NCBI GenBank assembly: GCA_947169265.1
Contig: CAMVPC010000001.1
Location: forward strand, 62,001 to 126,000
DNA from: an uncultured Prevotellaceae bacterium
GTDB taxonomy: Bacteria > Bacteroidota > Bacteroidia > Bacteroidales > Muribaculaceae
DNA length: 64,000 nucleotides
Direction: 5' to 3'
Both the position numbers and the translations under genes were made by a program. Within the stretch, counting starts at the first letter, position 1. Every line of letters begins with the position of its first letter. The notes under the pieces were generated by a model. The model was not told where the DNA came from. It saw only the letters and a program-made list of their open reading frames with translations, and did not search any database. This document shows, piece by piece, positions 11,429 through 19,451 of the stretch.

Positions 11429-13096
11429 ATGTTCCATGATAGCGCAAGATTATCACTTGGACTGATGATGCTATTATGGGGGCTCACAGCCAATGCTTAC
11501 GATTTCAAAGTCGATGGCTTGTGCTATAACAAGAATTCGGATAACTCGTCGGTTACGATTACCTATGAGAGAGGTGGGTTTGATAAACGTTATGAGAATC
11601 TCACAGGTTCGATTGTCGTTCCCGATACCGTTACTTACAACGGAAAGGCTTATGCTGTGAAGGCCGTAGGGCCCTACGCTTTTTTCGGGTGTTCTGATTT
11701 TACAAGTATGGAACTCCCCGGCACCATTACCTCAATCGGCGAATACTCATTTAACGGTTGTAGTAGTATGGAAAGCGTGAATATTCCATCAAGCGTCACC
11801 TCAATGGGACAGACTGTTTTCATGGGTTGTCGCGCGTTGACAAGTGTGGAGGTTCCCAACTCTGTCACCAACCTTGGTTATAGTATGTTTTATAATTGTG
11901 TCTCATTGAAAAGAGTGGTGCTTCCTAACACGTTGAAAAGTATTAGCGCGAGCATGTTCTATTTTTGTAGCAGTTTGACCGATGTGACAATCCCCGAATC
12001 GGTTAAATCAATAGAGAATAACGCTTTCTATGCCTGTAGCAGTTTGAAGAATGTGACAATCCCGTCACGCGTCATCACTATTGGCAAAGAAGCCTTTCGT
12101 GCTTGTAGCAGCTTGACCGAGCTCGTTATTCCTGATAATGTGACCAGTATTGGCGAAAACGCCTTTCATGGTTGCAGTAGCTTGACAAGCGTGAATATTC
12201 CAAATAGTATAACCACGATTAATACTGGCACGTTCTATGGTTGCAGCAGCTTAACAAGCGTATCAATCCCTAATAATGTCACCTCCATTGGTAGATATGC
12301 GTTTTATTATTGTACGAAGTTGACAAACATAGCTATTGGGAATAAGGTGAAAACTATTGGCTATTCGGCTTTTGAAAAATGCCGCCTCTTGGATAATGTG
12401 GAGATTCCAGGCTCCATCACCTCAATTGAAGAATTGGCTTTTTTGGATTGCACTAAACTGAAGAGCATCTCGTTCCCCAACTCTTTGACATCGATTGGTG
12501 CCAGAGCGTTTGAAAATTGCGGATTGACAAGTTTGACAATCCCCAAATCAGTGACTTCTATTGGCGGAAGCGCGTTCAATAATTGCAAAAGCATCACTAA
12601 CATTAATGTGGACGAGGGCAATACGGTTTTTGACTCTCGCGACAATTGTAATGCGATTGTCATAACAGCCACCAACACGTTATGGTATGCCTGCAAAAAT
12701 ACAATAATCCCTAACACCGTAACCGTCATTTCGGCCTACGCTTTCTTTGGTTTCACCAACCTGACAAGCGTGACATTTCCCAATTCGGTAACCGATATTG
12801 GCGCCTACTCTTTTTCAAATTGCACGAATCTTAGCAAGATATATTGCAAAAGGGCACGGCCGGCCACAGTGTATACCGACGCGTTTAATGGCGTAGATAA
12901 AAACAAGTGTGTCGTTTATGTGCCTAAAGGGAGCCAACAAGTCTATTGGGTTGCCGATGGTTGGAAAGATTTTGTTAACATTGAGGAATTAGACGAAGAT
13001 AACCCTCAACCCGTTTTACGGGGTGATGTGAATGGTGACGGAGCTGTAAATGGTGCCGATGTGACGGCTTTATACGACATCCTCTTTGAGCAGTAG
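11429..13096 (+). CDS. BspA-type LRR protein with one dockerin-like repeat; start may be frameshifted
   Basis: 555 aa. Signal sequence LGLMMLLWGLTANA, then about seventeen 23-residue LRR_5 repeats (pattern SLTSVNIPNSITTINTGTFYGC), and a C-terminal dockerin-type calcium loop RGDVNGDGAVNGADVTALYD. Probably a surface or secreted adhesin. The annotated ATG gives an unusual signal peptide with little positive charge. A better one (MKKMVYFSKK) starts at 11398 but is one base out of frame: removing one A from the A6 run at 11421-11426 would fuse it to the ORF. This could be a sequencing error, a real frameshift or phase variation. A 12-bp hairpin lies just past the stop. Confidence 0.85.
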   Translation: MFHDSARLSLGLMMLLWGLTANAYDFKVDGLCYNKNSDNSSVTITYERGGFDKRYENLTGSIVVPDTVTYNGKAYAVKAVGPYAFFGCSDFTSMELPGTITSIGEYSFNGCSSMESVNIPSSVTSMGQTVFMGCRALTSVEVPNSVTNLGYSMFYNCVSLKRVVLPNTLKSISASMFYFCSSLTDVTIPESVKSIENNAFYACSSLKNVTIPSRVITIGKEAFRACSSLTELVIPDNVTSIGENAFHGCSSLTSVNIPNSITTINTGTFYGCSSLTSVSIPNNVTSIGRYAFYYCTKLTNIAIGNKVKTIGYSAFEKCRLLDNVEIPGSITSIEELAFLDCTKLKSISFPNSLTSIGARAFENCGLTSLTIPKSVTSIGGSAFNNCKSITNINVDEGNTVFDSRDNCNAIVITATNTLWYACKNTIIPNTVTVISAYAFFGFTNLTSVTFPNSVTDIGAYSFSNCTNLSKIYCKRARPATVYTDAFNGVDKNKCVVYVPKGSQQVYWVADGWKDFVNIEELDEDNPQPVLRGDVNGDGAVNGADVTALYDILFEQ

Positions 13097-13110
13097 CCAG
13101 CCATAACTGA

Positions 13111-13140
13111 TTCAAGTTTCGGATGTAACCGAAACTTGAA
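13111..13140. terminator. 12-bp hairpin downstream of the BspA gene
   Basis: Arms 13111-13122 and 13129-13140 (TTCAAGTTTCGG and its complement) with a 6-base loop, 14 bp past the stop at 13096. There is no T tract on the plus strand, so it may be a weak or bidirectional terminator or an mRNA-stabilising hairpin. Confidence 0.5.
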
Positions 13141-13261
13141 GTGTAGAGTTTAGTGTGTATGGGTTATAGATTTGTTCGCGTGCTCCCCTGTAAGTCGATT
13201 TTCAATATAATTCAGGGAAAATATCTTCTATAAACACTAAACTATAACCTATAACCTATAA

Positions 13262-13303
13262 CATTCAGGTTCCTAAAGTTTTATAACTTTAGGAACCTGA
13301 ATG
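13262..13303. terminator. 19-bp perfect hairpin between convergent genes
   Basis: Arms 13262-13280 and 13285-13303 form a perfect 19-bp stem around a TTAT loop. It sits between the rightward BspA gene and the leftward flavodoxin gene, about 74 bp past the latter's stop. It most likely serves as a bidirectional terminator; its length is unusual. It directly adjoins a minus-strand stretch (13308-13331) that would read NPDVNGDG, the dockerin loop found in the nearby M6 protease. Confidence 0.5.
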
Positions 13304-13376
13304 ACAATCCGTCACCATTCACGTCGGGATTACTTAATACCCGGGTGAGTGACCCTCTTGAGTGCCGTGTGGCGAA

Positions 13377-13982
13377 TCAGTAGCCCAAGCCCTTGAGCCA
13401 CTTCTCGACTTTGGCTTTGCCGGTGCGCACCTCGTGGCCGTAGATGGCGAAGCCCTGCGTTACTGTGGCGCGCGGATAAGCTGCCTTCACGTCGTCGACG
13501 GTCGAGGCCAGTCCGCTTCCCTCGTGGGTGACAAAGGGGATAATCGTCTTGCCGTTGAGGTCGTTTTGCTTGAAGAAGGTGAACATCACGCGCGGGTATG
13601 TTCCCCACCAAATGGGGCCGCCAACGAAGATGGTGTCGTACCGCGACAAGTCGGGCACCGTGCCCTCGTATGGTGGCAGTTCGCCGTCTTGTGCCTCTTG
13701 CTGTGCCAGTCGGGTGAGCGGCGTGTAGGCCATGCCGTCGTACTTGTGTGTTACAATCTCAAACTGGTCGGCGCCGGTCATCTCGGTGATGTAGTCGGCC
13801 ACAATCTTGGTGTTACCCACTTCCACGTTGCCCACGGCGTAGTTGTCGCCGGCGTGAGAGAAGAAAACCACTAATGCTTTGCCGTTGTGAGCCGCGGGGG
13901 TCTCGTTTTGTCGCTCGGTGTTCTGCGCGTGGCACGAAGAGAAACCAAGTAGGGCGCTGAGCGCGATAAATAATGCTTTCAT
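13377..13982 (-). CDS. Flavodoxin-like lipoprotein
   Basis: 201 aa. The N-terminus MKALFIALSALLGFSSCHAQ has a lipobox, so the protein is probably envelope-anchored. The flavodoxin fold begins at ALVVFFSHAGDNYAVG (phosphate-binding loop) and continues with YDTIFVGGPIWWGTYPRVMFTFF and IIPFVTHEGSGLAST, as in the Flavodoxin_4 group found with an export signal in many Bacteroidetes. It should bind FMN and carry electrons in the periplasm. It is monocistronic and convergent with the BspA gene. Confidence 0.85.
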   Translation of the reverse strand: MKALFIALSALLGFSSCHAQNTERQNETPAAHNGKALVVFFSHAGDNYAVGNVEVGNTKIVADYITEMTGADQFEIVTHKYDGMAYTPLTRLAQQEAQDGELPPYEGTVPDLSRYDTIFVGGPIWWGTYPRVMFTFFKQNDLNGKTIIPFVTHEGSGLASTVDDVKAAYPRATVTQGFAIYGHEVRTGKAKVEKWLKGLGY

Positions 13983-14109
13983 CGATTTCTTGTTTTTTTA
14001 GTTGACTGTGAATGTTTGCCGCAAAGTAACGACAAAATATCCGGAGGGCGATTACCAATTTTACCTCAATAATTACCCAAATCGAAGAAAGGACGCTCTC
14101 GTGCCGTGG

Positions 14110-14823
14110 CTACTTGAGCAGTTTGACGATTTGCTTCTCGGTGGCCCGGGGGAGAAGTGTCGACAGGTGCGCGGCCATCCGTTGCCACGATTCCTCGGGG
14201 CTGCGGCCACATTCGCAGGCCTCTTTGCCCAGCAAGCGCTCGGGCGTGGTGAGCAGTGACCACCCGAATCCGTACTCGCGGCCGTGCTTGTCGACGGGAT
14301 AGACGAAATCCTCGGTGACGATGCGCGTGGCCATTTGCAGGCGCGACACGATGGCGTCGAACCGCGAACGCATTTTGCCGCCCGTGAAGCCGCAGGCGGC
14401 GCGCAACTCGCGCGTGATCATGCTGCCGCGCTCGAAGAGCGTGCCCACTATCATGTCCTCTACCGAGCCCGGCGCGGGTGCCGGGTAGCGGCTGTGGCGC
14501 CAGTTATAAAAGTCGGGCCACCACTCTTGGCTCACGAATCCCGCCTTGCCTGCAAAGAACTTGCCGTAAACGCAACCGCCATCGGTGACCACGGGGCCTT
14601 TCCATTGCCACAGGGGCCACTCCCAGGAGCCGTCGTCGAACTGTGTGAATCGACATTCCTCGGCCAGCAGCGCCTCGGCGCTATATCCGCTTATGCCGCT
14701 GTCGAGCAGCGGCAAGAATCCCACTTGCTGAATGCAATCCATCAAGTCGGGACACGAATGGATGCGTCCGCGCCACTCGTCGGGCGCTTGCATGCGGTTG
14801 AAATACTCTTCTAATCTGCTCAT
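14110..14823 (-). CDS. AlkZ-related protein
   Basis: 237 aa cytoplasmic protein resembling the short AlkZ/YcaQ-related proteins of Bacteroidales: many Trp and aromatic residues (EWPLWQWKGPV, QEWWPDFYNWRHSRYP) and a C-terminal winged-helix region (MITRELRAACGFTGGKMRSRFDAIVSRLQ). Full-length AlkZ glycosylases unhook interstrand crosslinks; this protein is much shorter, so glycosylase activity is uncertain. The start MSRLEEYF at 14823 is chosen over an upstream ATG because a -7 box (14856-14863) lies between them. It is divergent from a flavoprotein gene. Confidence 0.7.
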   Translation of the reverse strand: MSRLEEYFNRMQAPDEWRGRIHSCPDLMDCIQQVGFLPLLDSGISGYSAEALLAEECRFTQFDDGSWEWPLWQWKGPVVTDGGCVYGKFFAGKAGFVSQEWWPDFYNWRHSRYPAPAPGSVEDMIVGTLFERGSMITRELRAACGFTGGKMRSRFDAIVSRLQMATRIVTEDFVYPVDKHGREYGFGWSLLTTPERLLGKEACECGRSPEESWQRMAAHLSTLLPRATEKQIVKLLK

Positions 14824-14855
14824 TTTAATGAAACGCGGATTTAGGTTTTGATGCG

Positions 14856-14904
14856 CAAAATTACGACAATATTTCCACAATGTGCTCCATTTTTTGTAAT
14901 TTTG
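14856..14904. promoter_or_regulatory. Divergent promoter pair (-7 boxes)
   Basis: TAATTTTG occurs on the minus strand at 14856-14863 (toward the AlkZ-related gene) and on the plus strand at 14897-14904 (toward the flavoprotein gene at 14947). Both match TAnnTTTG. No clear -33 elements are seen. Confidence 0.5.
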
Positions 14905-14946
14905 TGCACGCGAAACAATAACTAACCAACAAATCCATCACCCGCA

Positions 14947-15570
14947 ATGAAAGTATTATTGATTAACGGCAGCCCGCGCCGCGACGGCAACACTTTCCTG
15001 GCCCTGAGCGAGGCGGCGCGACAGCTTGAGAAAAACGGTATCGAGACCGAAATCGTGCAAATAGGCGTGAAACCCGTGAGAGGCTGCATCGCGTGCGGCC
15101 AGTGCCAAGCCCGGCAGTTGGGACGCTGCGTGTTTGACGACGACATCTGTAACCGCGTGAGCGAGAAATTCGACACCATCGATGCCCTTATTGTGGGGTC
15201 GCCCGTCTACTACGGCCAGCCCAACGGCAGTGTGCTCTCGCTCGTGCAACGCATGTTTTTCTCGGCCGGCGACAAGGTGCAGAACAAGCCCGCGGCCGCC
15301 GTGTGCGTGTGCCGGCGTGGCGGCGCCACATCGGCCTTCGCGACGATGAACATGCCGTTCCAGATGATGAATATGCCCGTAGTCACGTCGCAGTACTGGA
15401 ACATCGTTTACGGCATGGACCAGGGGCAAGCCGCGCTCGACACCGAAGGCATGCAAACCATGCGCACCCTGGCCGATAACATGGCCTGGCTGCTGAAGAA
15501 AATCCATGCCGGCGACGCACCCGACTATCCCGCGCGCGAACCGTGGCAGGGCATGCATTTCATCCGATAA
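14947..15570 (+). CDS. Flavodoxin-family NAD(P)H-dependent oxidoreductase
   Basis: 207 aa. The NADPH-dependent FMN reductase pattern is clear: MKVLLINGSPRRDGNT for FMN phosphate binding, then a cysteine-containing GCIACGQCQ loop, and the DALIVGSPVYYGQPNGSV segment. Together these place it with iron-sulfur flavoprotein-like reductases; the cysteine set (C at RGC, ACGQC and GRC) could hold a cluster or just be redox active. The C-terminal HAGDAPDYPAREPWQGMHFIR is typical of Bacteroidales members. Its substrate is unknown. Confidence 0.85.
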   Translation: MKVLLINGSPRRDGNTFLALSEAARQLEKNGIETEIVQIGVKPVRGCIACGQCQARQLGRCVFDDDICNRVSEKFDTIDALIVGSPVYYGQPNGSVLSLVQRMFFSAGDKVQNKPAAAVCVCRRGGATSAFATMNMPFQMMNMPVVTSQYWNIVYGMDQGQAALDTEGMQTMRTLADNMAWLLKKIHAGDAPDYPAREPWQGMHFIR

Positions 15571-15591
15571 CGCGCTGTCGCGTTAAGCGGG

Positions 15592-16119
15592 TTATTCCAC
15601 GTTCTTGATGAAACGGGCGGGATTGCCGCCCACGATGGTGTTGGGCGCCACGTCCTTAGTGACCACGGCACCGGCGGCCACCACGGCGTTCTCGCCCACG
15701 GTGACGCCGGGCAGGATGGTGGCTCCCGCCCCAATCCACGCGTTGCGGCAGATGTGCACGGGTTTGCACAGCAGCAGCGGGTGGTCGTGCAGGTCGTGGT
15801 TATTCGAGATGAGTTGCGCGTTGGCGGCAATCATCACATCGTCATCGATGGTGATACCGCCGCGCGACATCATCAGGCAGTTGTTCATAATCATCACGTT
15901 TTTGCCAATCTTCACCATGTTGGCGCAAACGCAGTTGAGCGGCGGCATCACCATGCTGCCGGGGCCGATGTTGCCTTCGAACAGTTCCTGAACCAGCCGG
16001 TTATACTCATCGGTGTAAGGCATCGTGTGATTGATGCCGAACACGAGTCTCATGTCTCTCATGCCACGTTCCATCTCCTCGGGTGTGGTCTTGCGGGGGT
16101 CAACAACAAATGCTTCCAT
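15592..16119 (-). CDS. Hexapeptide-repeat sugar O-acetyltransferase (maltose/galactoside acetyltransferase-like)
   Basis: 175 aa left-handed beta-helix acyltransferase. An N-terminal helical region (RKTTPEEMERGMRDMRLVFG) is followed by hexapeptide turns (VKIGKNVMIMNNCLMMSRGGITIDD, AWIGAGATILPGVTVGENAVVAAGAVVTKD) and the ending NTIVGGNPARFIK. Catalytic His lies in the SNNHDLHDH loop. It should transfer acetyl from acetyl-CoA to a sugar or similar acceptor. The start at 16119 follows a good promoter (16159-16192); the longer frame to 16191 would begin upstream of it. Confidence 0.85.
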   Translation of the reverse strand: MEAFVVDPRKTTPEEMERGMRDMRLVFGINHTMPYTDEYNRLVQELFEGNIGPGSMVMPPLNCVCANMVKIGKNVMIMNNCLMMSRGGITIDDDVMIAANAQLISNNHDLHDHPLLLCKPVHICRNAWIGAGATILPGVTVGENAVVAAGAVVTKDVAPNTIVGGNPARFIKNVE

Positions 16120-16158
16120 AATTATTCTATTGATATTGATTCCTGTCGTTTGGAGGCA

Positions 16159-16192
16159 CAAAGATAGCCAAAATTTTCGTGACGCCCGCAAA
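16159..16192 (-). promoter_or_regulatory. Promoter of the acetyltransferase gene
   Basis: -7 TATCTTTG at 16159-16166 and -33 TTTG at 16189-16192 on the minus strand, 22 bp apart. The -33 element sits in the T run of the terminator of the preceding M6 protease gene, so end of one unit and start of the next share sequence. Confidence 0.6.
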
Positions 16193-16231
16193 AAAACAAG
16201 CCGCCTGAGAAAATCATTTTCTCAGGCGGCT
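16190..16231 (-). terminator. Rho-independent terminator of the M6 protease gene
   Basis: A 15-bp perfect stem (arms 16199-16213 and 16217-16231, core GCCGCCTGAGAAAA) with a 3-base loop, followed on the minus strand by a T run at 16190-16196. It lies about 30 bp past the stop of the protease gene at 16261. Confidence 0.9.
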
Positions 16232-16260
16232 GTATGTTAATACTTTAACCTCGGGGCGGG

Positions 16261-18741
16261 TTATTGCATCAGGAGGGTGTAGAGGGCGGTCACGTCGGCG
16301 CCGCTCACGATGCCGTCGCCGTTCACATCGGGATTGCCGTTGACCTCGGCTCCGTTGAGCAGTTTGTTGTAAAGTGCGGTCACGTCGGCGCCGCTCACGA
16401 TGCCGTCGCCGTTCACGTCGCCGCGTGTTCCGGCTTGAGGCTCGAGCGTGGTCACCGTTTTCACGTTGCTCCACTTGCTCTCGCTGTCGGCGCCGATGGT
16501 CTTCACGTCGAATTTGTAAGTGGTTTCGGGGGTGAGGCCGGTCACCACGAAGGAAGTCTCGGTGATGCCCTCGAAGAGCATCTCGTCGGCCGGTGAGGTT
16601 TCGCCCTCGCCGCCGAGTTGCTCGGTGGCATCGCCGTCGTAGATGGTAATCGACGAGAAGACGGGACGTTTCTTGGCCTGGGCGCTGAAGGTGACTTGGT
16701 CGGTGCCATTAGCCTCGAGCACCACAAAGTTAGCGGCTTCGCTGGCGGTCACGGTCACAGTAGTCTTGCTGCCGCTTGCGGTGGCGATATCAACCGTTAT
16801 GTTGCCATCGGTGCCAAACGACTTGGCGCTGTAAGCCACGGTGATCTTGTCGCCGCTCACCTCAAAGCGGGGCGAGGAGAGCGTGCCGGCTTTTCGCGAT
16901 GACGAGAGGCGCACGCCGCCATTCTCAAAGTACACATTGGTGCCGGCCCATCCGGCGTTGGCGAAGTAGTCGTCCAGGTTATTGCCAATGTTGGCGTCGG
17001 TGTTGGCCGTGAGGTTCGAGAAGTCTTCTTCGATAATGGCGTCGACCTCATTGCCCTTGGGACGCACGCGCAGGGTGTAGCTCTCGGCCTCTTCCACGGC
17101 GCTCCACAGGGCCTTGAAGCCGGTGTCGGTCACGTCGGCTGCCTCCTCGAGCACGGGAGCGGCCATGATGCCCTTCATGAAGTCGAACGAGGTAACGCCG
17201 TTCTCGTCGGTGATATTGGTGATGGGCTTGCCCATGTATCCACCCACATAGAGCTTGGCGGCCGGCGAACTCTCGTCGGTGAGCTCATTGTTGCCGTCAT
17301 AAGGATAGAGGTCTCCCTCTTGGTCTTCGGAATTGGCTTGATAGGACACATCCCAGCCATCGCTATATTCATCCATCAGGAGGCTGTTGTCGGCCGGAAT
17401 AATGGTCATGCGTCGCGTGTCGGTATTGTTGACGGTGTTGTCGTCCCACGCGCTGGCGCTGTAGTACACATGGGTCACCTGCAGGCCGTGGTTGGGCAGA
17501 TAGGCGTCCCATCCGGTGAGCTGGCGGTTCTCCAGCACAAAATACTCATTGGCGTCGTAGTCGCTCGGCACCTTGATACCCTTGCCGGTGGGCAGGTTGG
17601 TGGCATCGAGGCTGTAGTGATTACCGGGAACGGCCTCCTCGAGGGCGCGCCAGTTGTGGAAGGCTTTCTCGTAGGCCGTGTAGCCGCAGGGCGTGAAGCC
17701 GTCGTCGTTATAGCAGCCGCCATCGAGAATACTCCAGTTGCCCATGCCGAAGTGGTCGCTGTAGTCGGTGGCATACCAGTCGGGCAGGCCCAGACAGTGG
17801 CTGAACTCGTGGCAGAAGGTGCCGATGCCGTCGATTTGGCCAGAGTGGCCCGAGTAAGAGCCGCCCAGCTCGTTGAACACGCCGAACTTGTCAATCTTCA
17901 CACCATCGAGGGTGATGGCGCCGGGACCGTCGCCATATTTGACGCCGTCGTTCAGCTCCCACTGGCAGGGCCAGATGGAGTTCTCTTCATCGTCGTCGGC
18001 CTCGCCCACGCCGGCATAGAGCACGACCACCACATCGACTTCGCCGTTGTTGTCGTTGTCGTAACGGCTCCAGTCAACATCGGTTAATCCCTGGCATGCT
18101 TCGGCGACCATTTTGCACACGCCCTTGTCATCACCATTGCTGTCGTTGCCGCCGTAGGTGGCGCGGGACGAAGTGAGGGTGACAGGACCCAAAACCTCAA
18201 ACTGGCCATCGTACATGCCGTTCGACTGGTCGTGGAAATACTGATGGCAACTTTTTTCGCCATTGTTGAATTGGTTCTCGAAGTAAGCCTTGATGGCAGT
18301 GTCGTTTTTGCTGAACTTAACGTCGCTATACTCCACCAGAATCACAGGCACACGGGGCGAACCGTGGTCGGGCACTTGGCTCTTGCGGCGCTCGGCGTTG
18401 GCCTTGCCGGCCTTGGCGCGAGCGTGTGCGGGCACACTGAATTTCTCGCCCTTGTTTTGCGCGAGGAAGGCGATCTCCTCGCTTGTGCGGGCCTCGGCGT
18501 TGTGGGCCACCACGTCGCTCACGCCGGTGGCGGTGAGGTAGCACAGGTTGCCCTTGGCGTCCTTAGCCACGGTAAAGCCGTCGGCGGTGATGGTGCGGTG
18601 ATGCCATTCGTCACCCACCTTAGCCACGGTCACTGTCGAGCCATCGGTCTGGGTATAGGTCTTGAAGCCCGGACGTGCCGGCACTGCCCATGCTCCCACG
18701 GCGATAGCCAACGAGAGGAATGAAGTAAGTAATTTCTTCAT
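16261..18741 (-). CDS. Secreted M6-family metalloprotease with fibronectin-like region and two dockerin repeats
   Basis: 826 aa. Signal peptide MKKLLTSFLSLAIAVGAWA, a propeptide-like N-terminal domain, then an M6 (immune inhibitor A-like) catalytic domain with the zinc motif HEFSH at residues 311-315 followed by CLGLPD. A domain near residues 540-600 looks fibronectin type III-like (VTDTGFKALWSAVEEAESYTL), interrupted by a jelly-roll-like segment, with a second one near 730-770. The end carries two dockerin-type calcium repeats, each DVNGDGIVSGADVTALY. The likely role is extracellular proteolysis of host or dietary protein. Its promoter and terminator are both clear. Confidence 0.92.
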   Translation of the reverse strand: MKKLLTSFLSLAIAVGAWAVPARPGFKTYTQTDGSTVTVAKVGDEWHHRTITADGFTVAKDAKGNLCYLTATGVSDVVAHNAEARTSEEIAFLAQNKGEKFSVPAHARAKAGKANAERRKSQVPDHGSPRVPVILVEYSDVKFSKNDTAIKAYFENQFNNGEKSCHQYFHDQSNGMYDGQFEVLGPVTLTSSRATYGGNDSNGDDKGVCKMVAEACQGLTDVDWSRYDNDNNGEVDVVVVLYAGVGEADDDEENSIWPCQWELNDGVKYGDGPGAITLDGVKIDKFGVFNELGGSYSGHSGQIDGIGTFCHEFSHCLGLPDWYATDYSDHFGMGNWSILDGGCYNDDGFTPCGYTAYEKAFHNWRALEEAVPGNHYSLDATNLPTGKGIKVPSDYDANEYFVLENRQLTGWDAYLPNHGLQVTHVYYSASAWDDNTVNNTDTRRMTIIPADNSLLMDEYSDGWDVSYQANSEDQEGDLYPYDGNNELTDESSPAAKLYVGGYMGKPITNITDENGVTSFDFMKGIMAAPVLEEAADVTDTGFKALWSAVEEAESYTLRVRPKGNEVDAIIEEDFSNLTANTDANIGNNLDDYFANAGWAGTNVYFENGGVRLSSSRKAGTLSSPRFEVSGDKITVAYSAKSFGTDGNITVDIATASGSKTTVTVTASEAANFVVLEANGTDQVTFSAQAKKRPVFSSITIYDGDATEQLGGEGETSPADEMLFEGITETSFVVTGLTPETTYKFDVKTIGADSESKWSNVKTVTTLEPQAGTRGDVNGDGIVSGADVTALYNKLLNGAEVNGNPDVNGDGIVSGADVTALYTLLMQ

Positions 18742-18789
18742 GTAAACTGATAGGTTTAAAAATTAATTAATGATAAAACAAAAAGTGCG

Positions 18790-18821
18790 CAAAGGTAGCC
18801 CAAAAAACCGATTCCACCAAA
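18790..18821 (-). promoter_or_regulatory. Promoter of the M6 protease gene
   Basis: -7 TACCTTTG at 18790-18797 and -33 TTTG at 18818-18821 on the minus strand with 20 bp between them, a near-consensus Bacteroidetes promoter about 50 bp upstream of the ATG at 18741. Confidence 0.75.
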
Positions 18822-18984
18822 TTTGAGGCGCAGGTTAACATTCTTATCACCACTATCACCGACTTTTGCGACACCCCATTAACGCACTCCGCACTCTCCA
18901 CCCCGAAATAATAATATCAAATTGGATGATAGAAGCAGAGTGGGGTGGTTTTTTGTTGATTTTTCTTCTTTTTGCGTCTAAATA
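18822..18984. other. Divergent intergenic stretch, no gene seen
   Basis: The 301-bp gap 18742-19042 holds the leftward protease promoter (18790-18821) and a rightward promoter (18985-19015). Between them I see no coding frame, hairpin or RNA gene. Confidence 0.5.
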
Positions 18985-19015
18985 TTTGCGAAATGTGGAT
19001 ATTTGCGTAAATTTG
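18985..19015 (+). promoter_or_regulatory. Consensus promoter in front of a small ORF
   Basis: -33 TTTG at 18985-18988 and -7 TAAATTTG at 19008-19015, spaced 19 bp, a full match to the Bacteroidetes consensus. The first ATG downstream is 19043. Confidence 0.75.
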
Positions 19016-19042
19016 CACATAAATCATTAAAACACTGAAACT

Positions 19043-19156
19043 ATGAATATACATATTTTACAAGGAATAGTATCCGGAAATCCATTTGATAAGGCCAATG
19101 CGATTTATGTGATTGATGATTATGTGGTTTTCGAACCAGATAATAATTTACCATAA
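19043..19156 (+). CDS. Small hypothetical protein (37 aa)
   Basis: ATG at 19043 to TAA at 19154-19156, with no signal peptide or membrane segment. The sequence (MNIHILQGIVSGNPFDKANA and so on, rich in V, I, D and Y) looks protein-like and AT-rich. The main support is the consensus promoter 28 bp upstream. It may be a genuine small protein, or the surviving 5' end of a gene whose remainder was lost, since the next 300 bp are non-coding. I recognise no homologue. Confidence 0.4.
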   Translation: MNIHILQGIVSGNPFDKANAIYVIDDYVVFEPDNNLP

Positions 19157-19451
19157 ATCCAGATGCCCGCAAATTGTATCTTGCGTTTTACCGGGAAAGG
19201 GGGATCCTACCATGTCGGCCTTGAGCCTTTTTCCCTGGCGGCATTGGTCCGCCAGGCGAAGAGGATACAACCCAAATCGGTCATTAAGCTAACGATAGGT
19301 TACCTTAGATGTCTTTTACGGCATGATAATTTTGTATTGGCATTTTGCTTTAGATGTTGTCTCGACATAGCTCGCTATGCCTTCGACAATCTCTTCGCGA
19401 TTTGCTCAAAATGAAATCTGTCGCGACTTGAAACCTAATGTGCGGTTTGGG
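19157..19451. other. Non-coding stretch with two inverted repeats
   Basis: No convincing gene on either strand. An 8-bp hairpin (arms 19234-19241 and 19249-19256, CCTGGCGG) and an imperfect inverted repeat at about 19356-19390 built around CATAGCTCGCTATG are visible. It could be a decayed gene end or the 3' region of a transcript from the promoter at 18985. Confidence 0.4.

Noticed and set aside
19163..19414. 83-codon plus-strand frame
   Set aside because: Codon use is not host-like, it runs across two inverted repeats, and no start signal or homologue is apparent.
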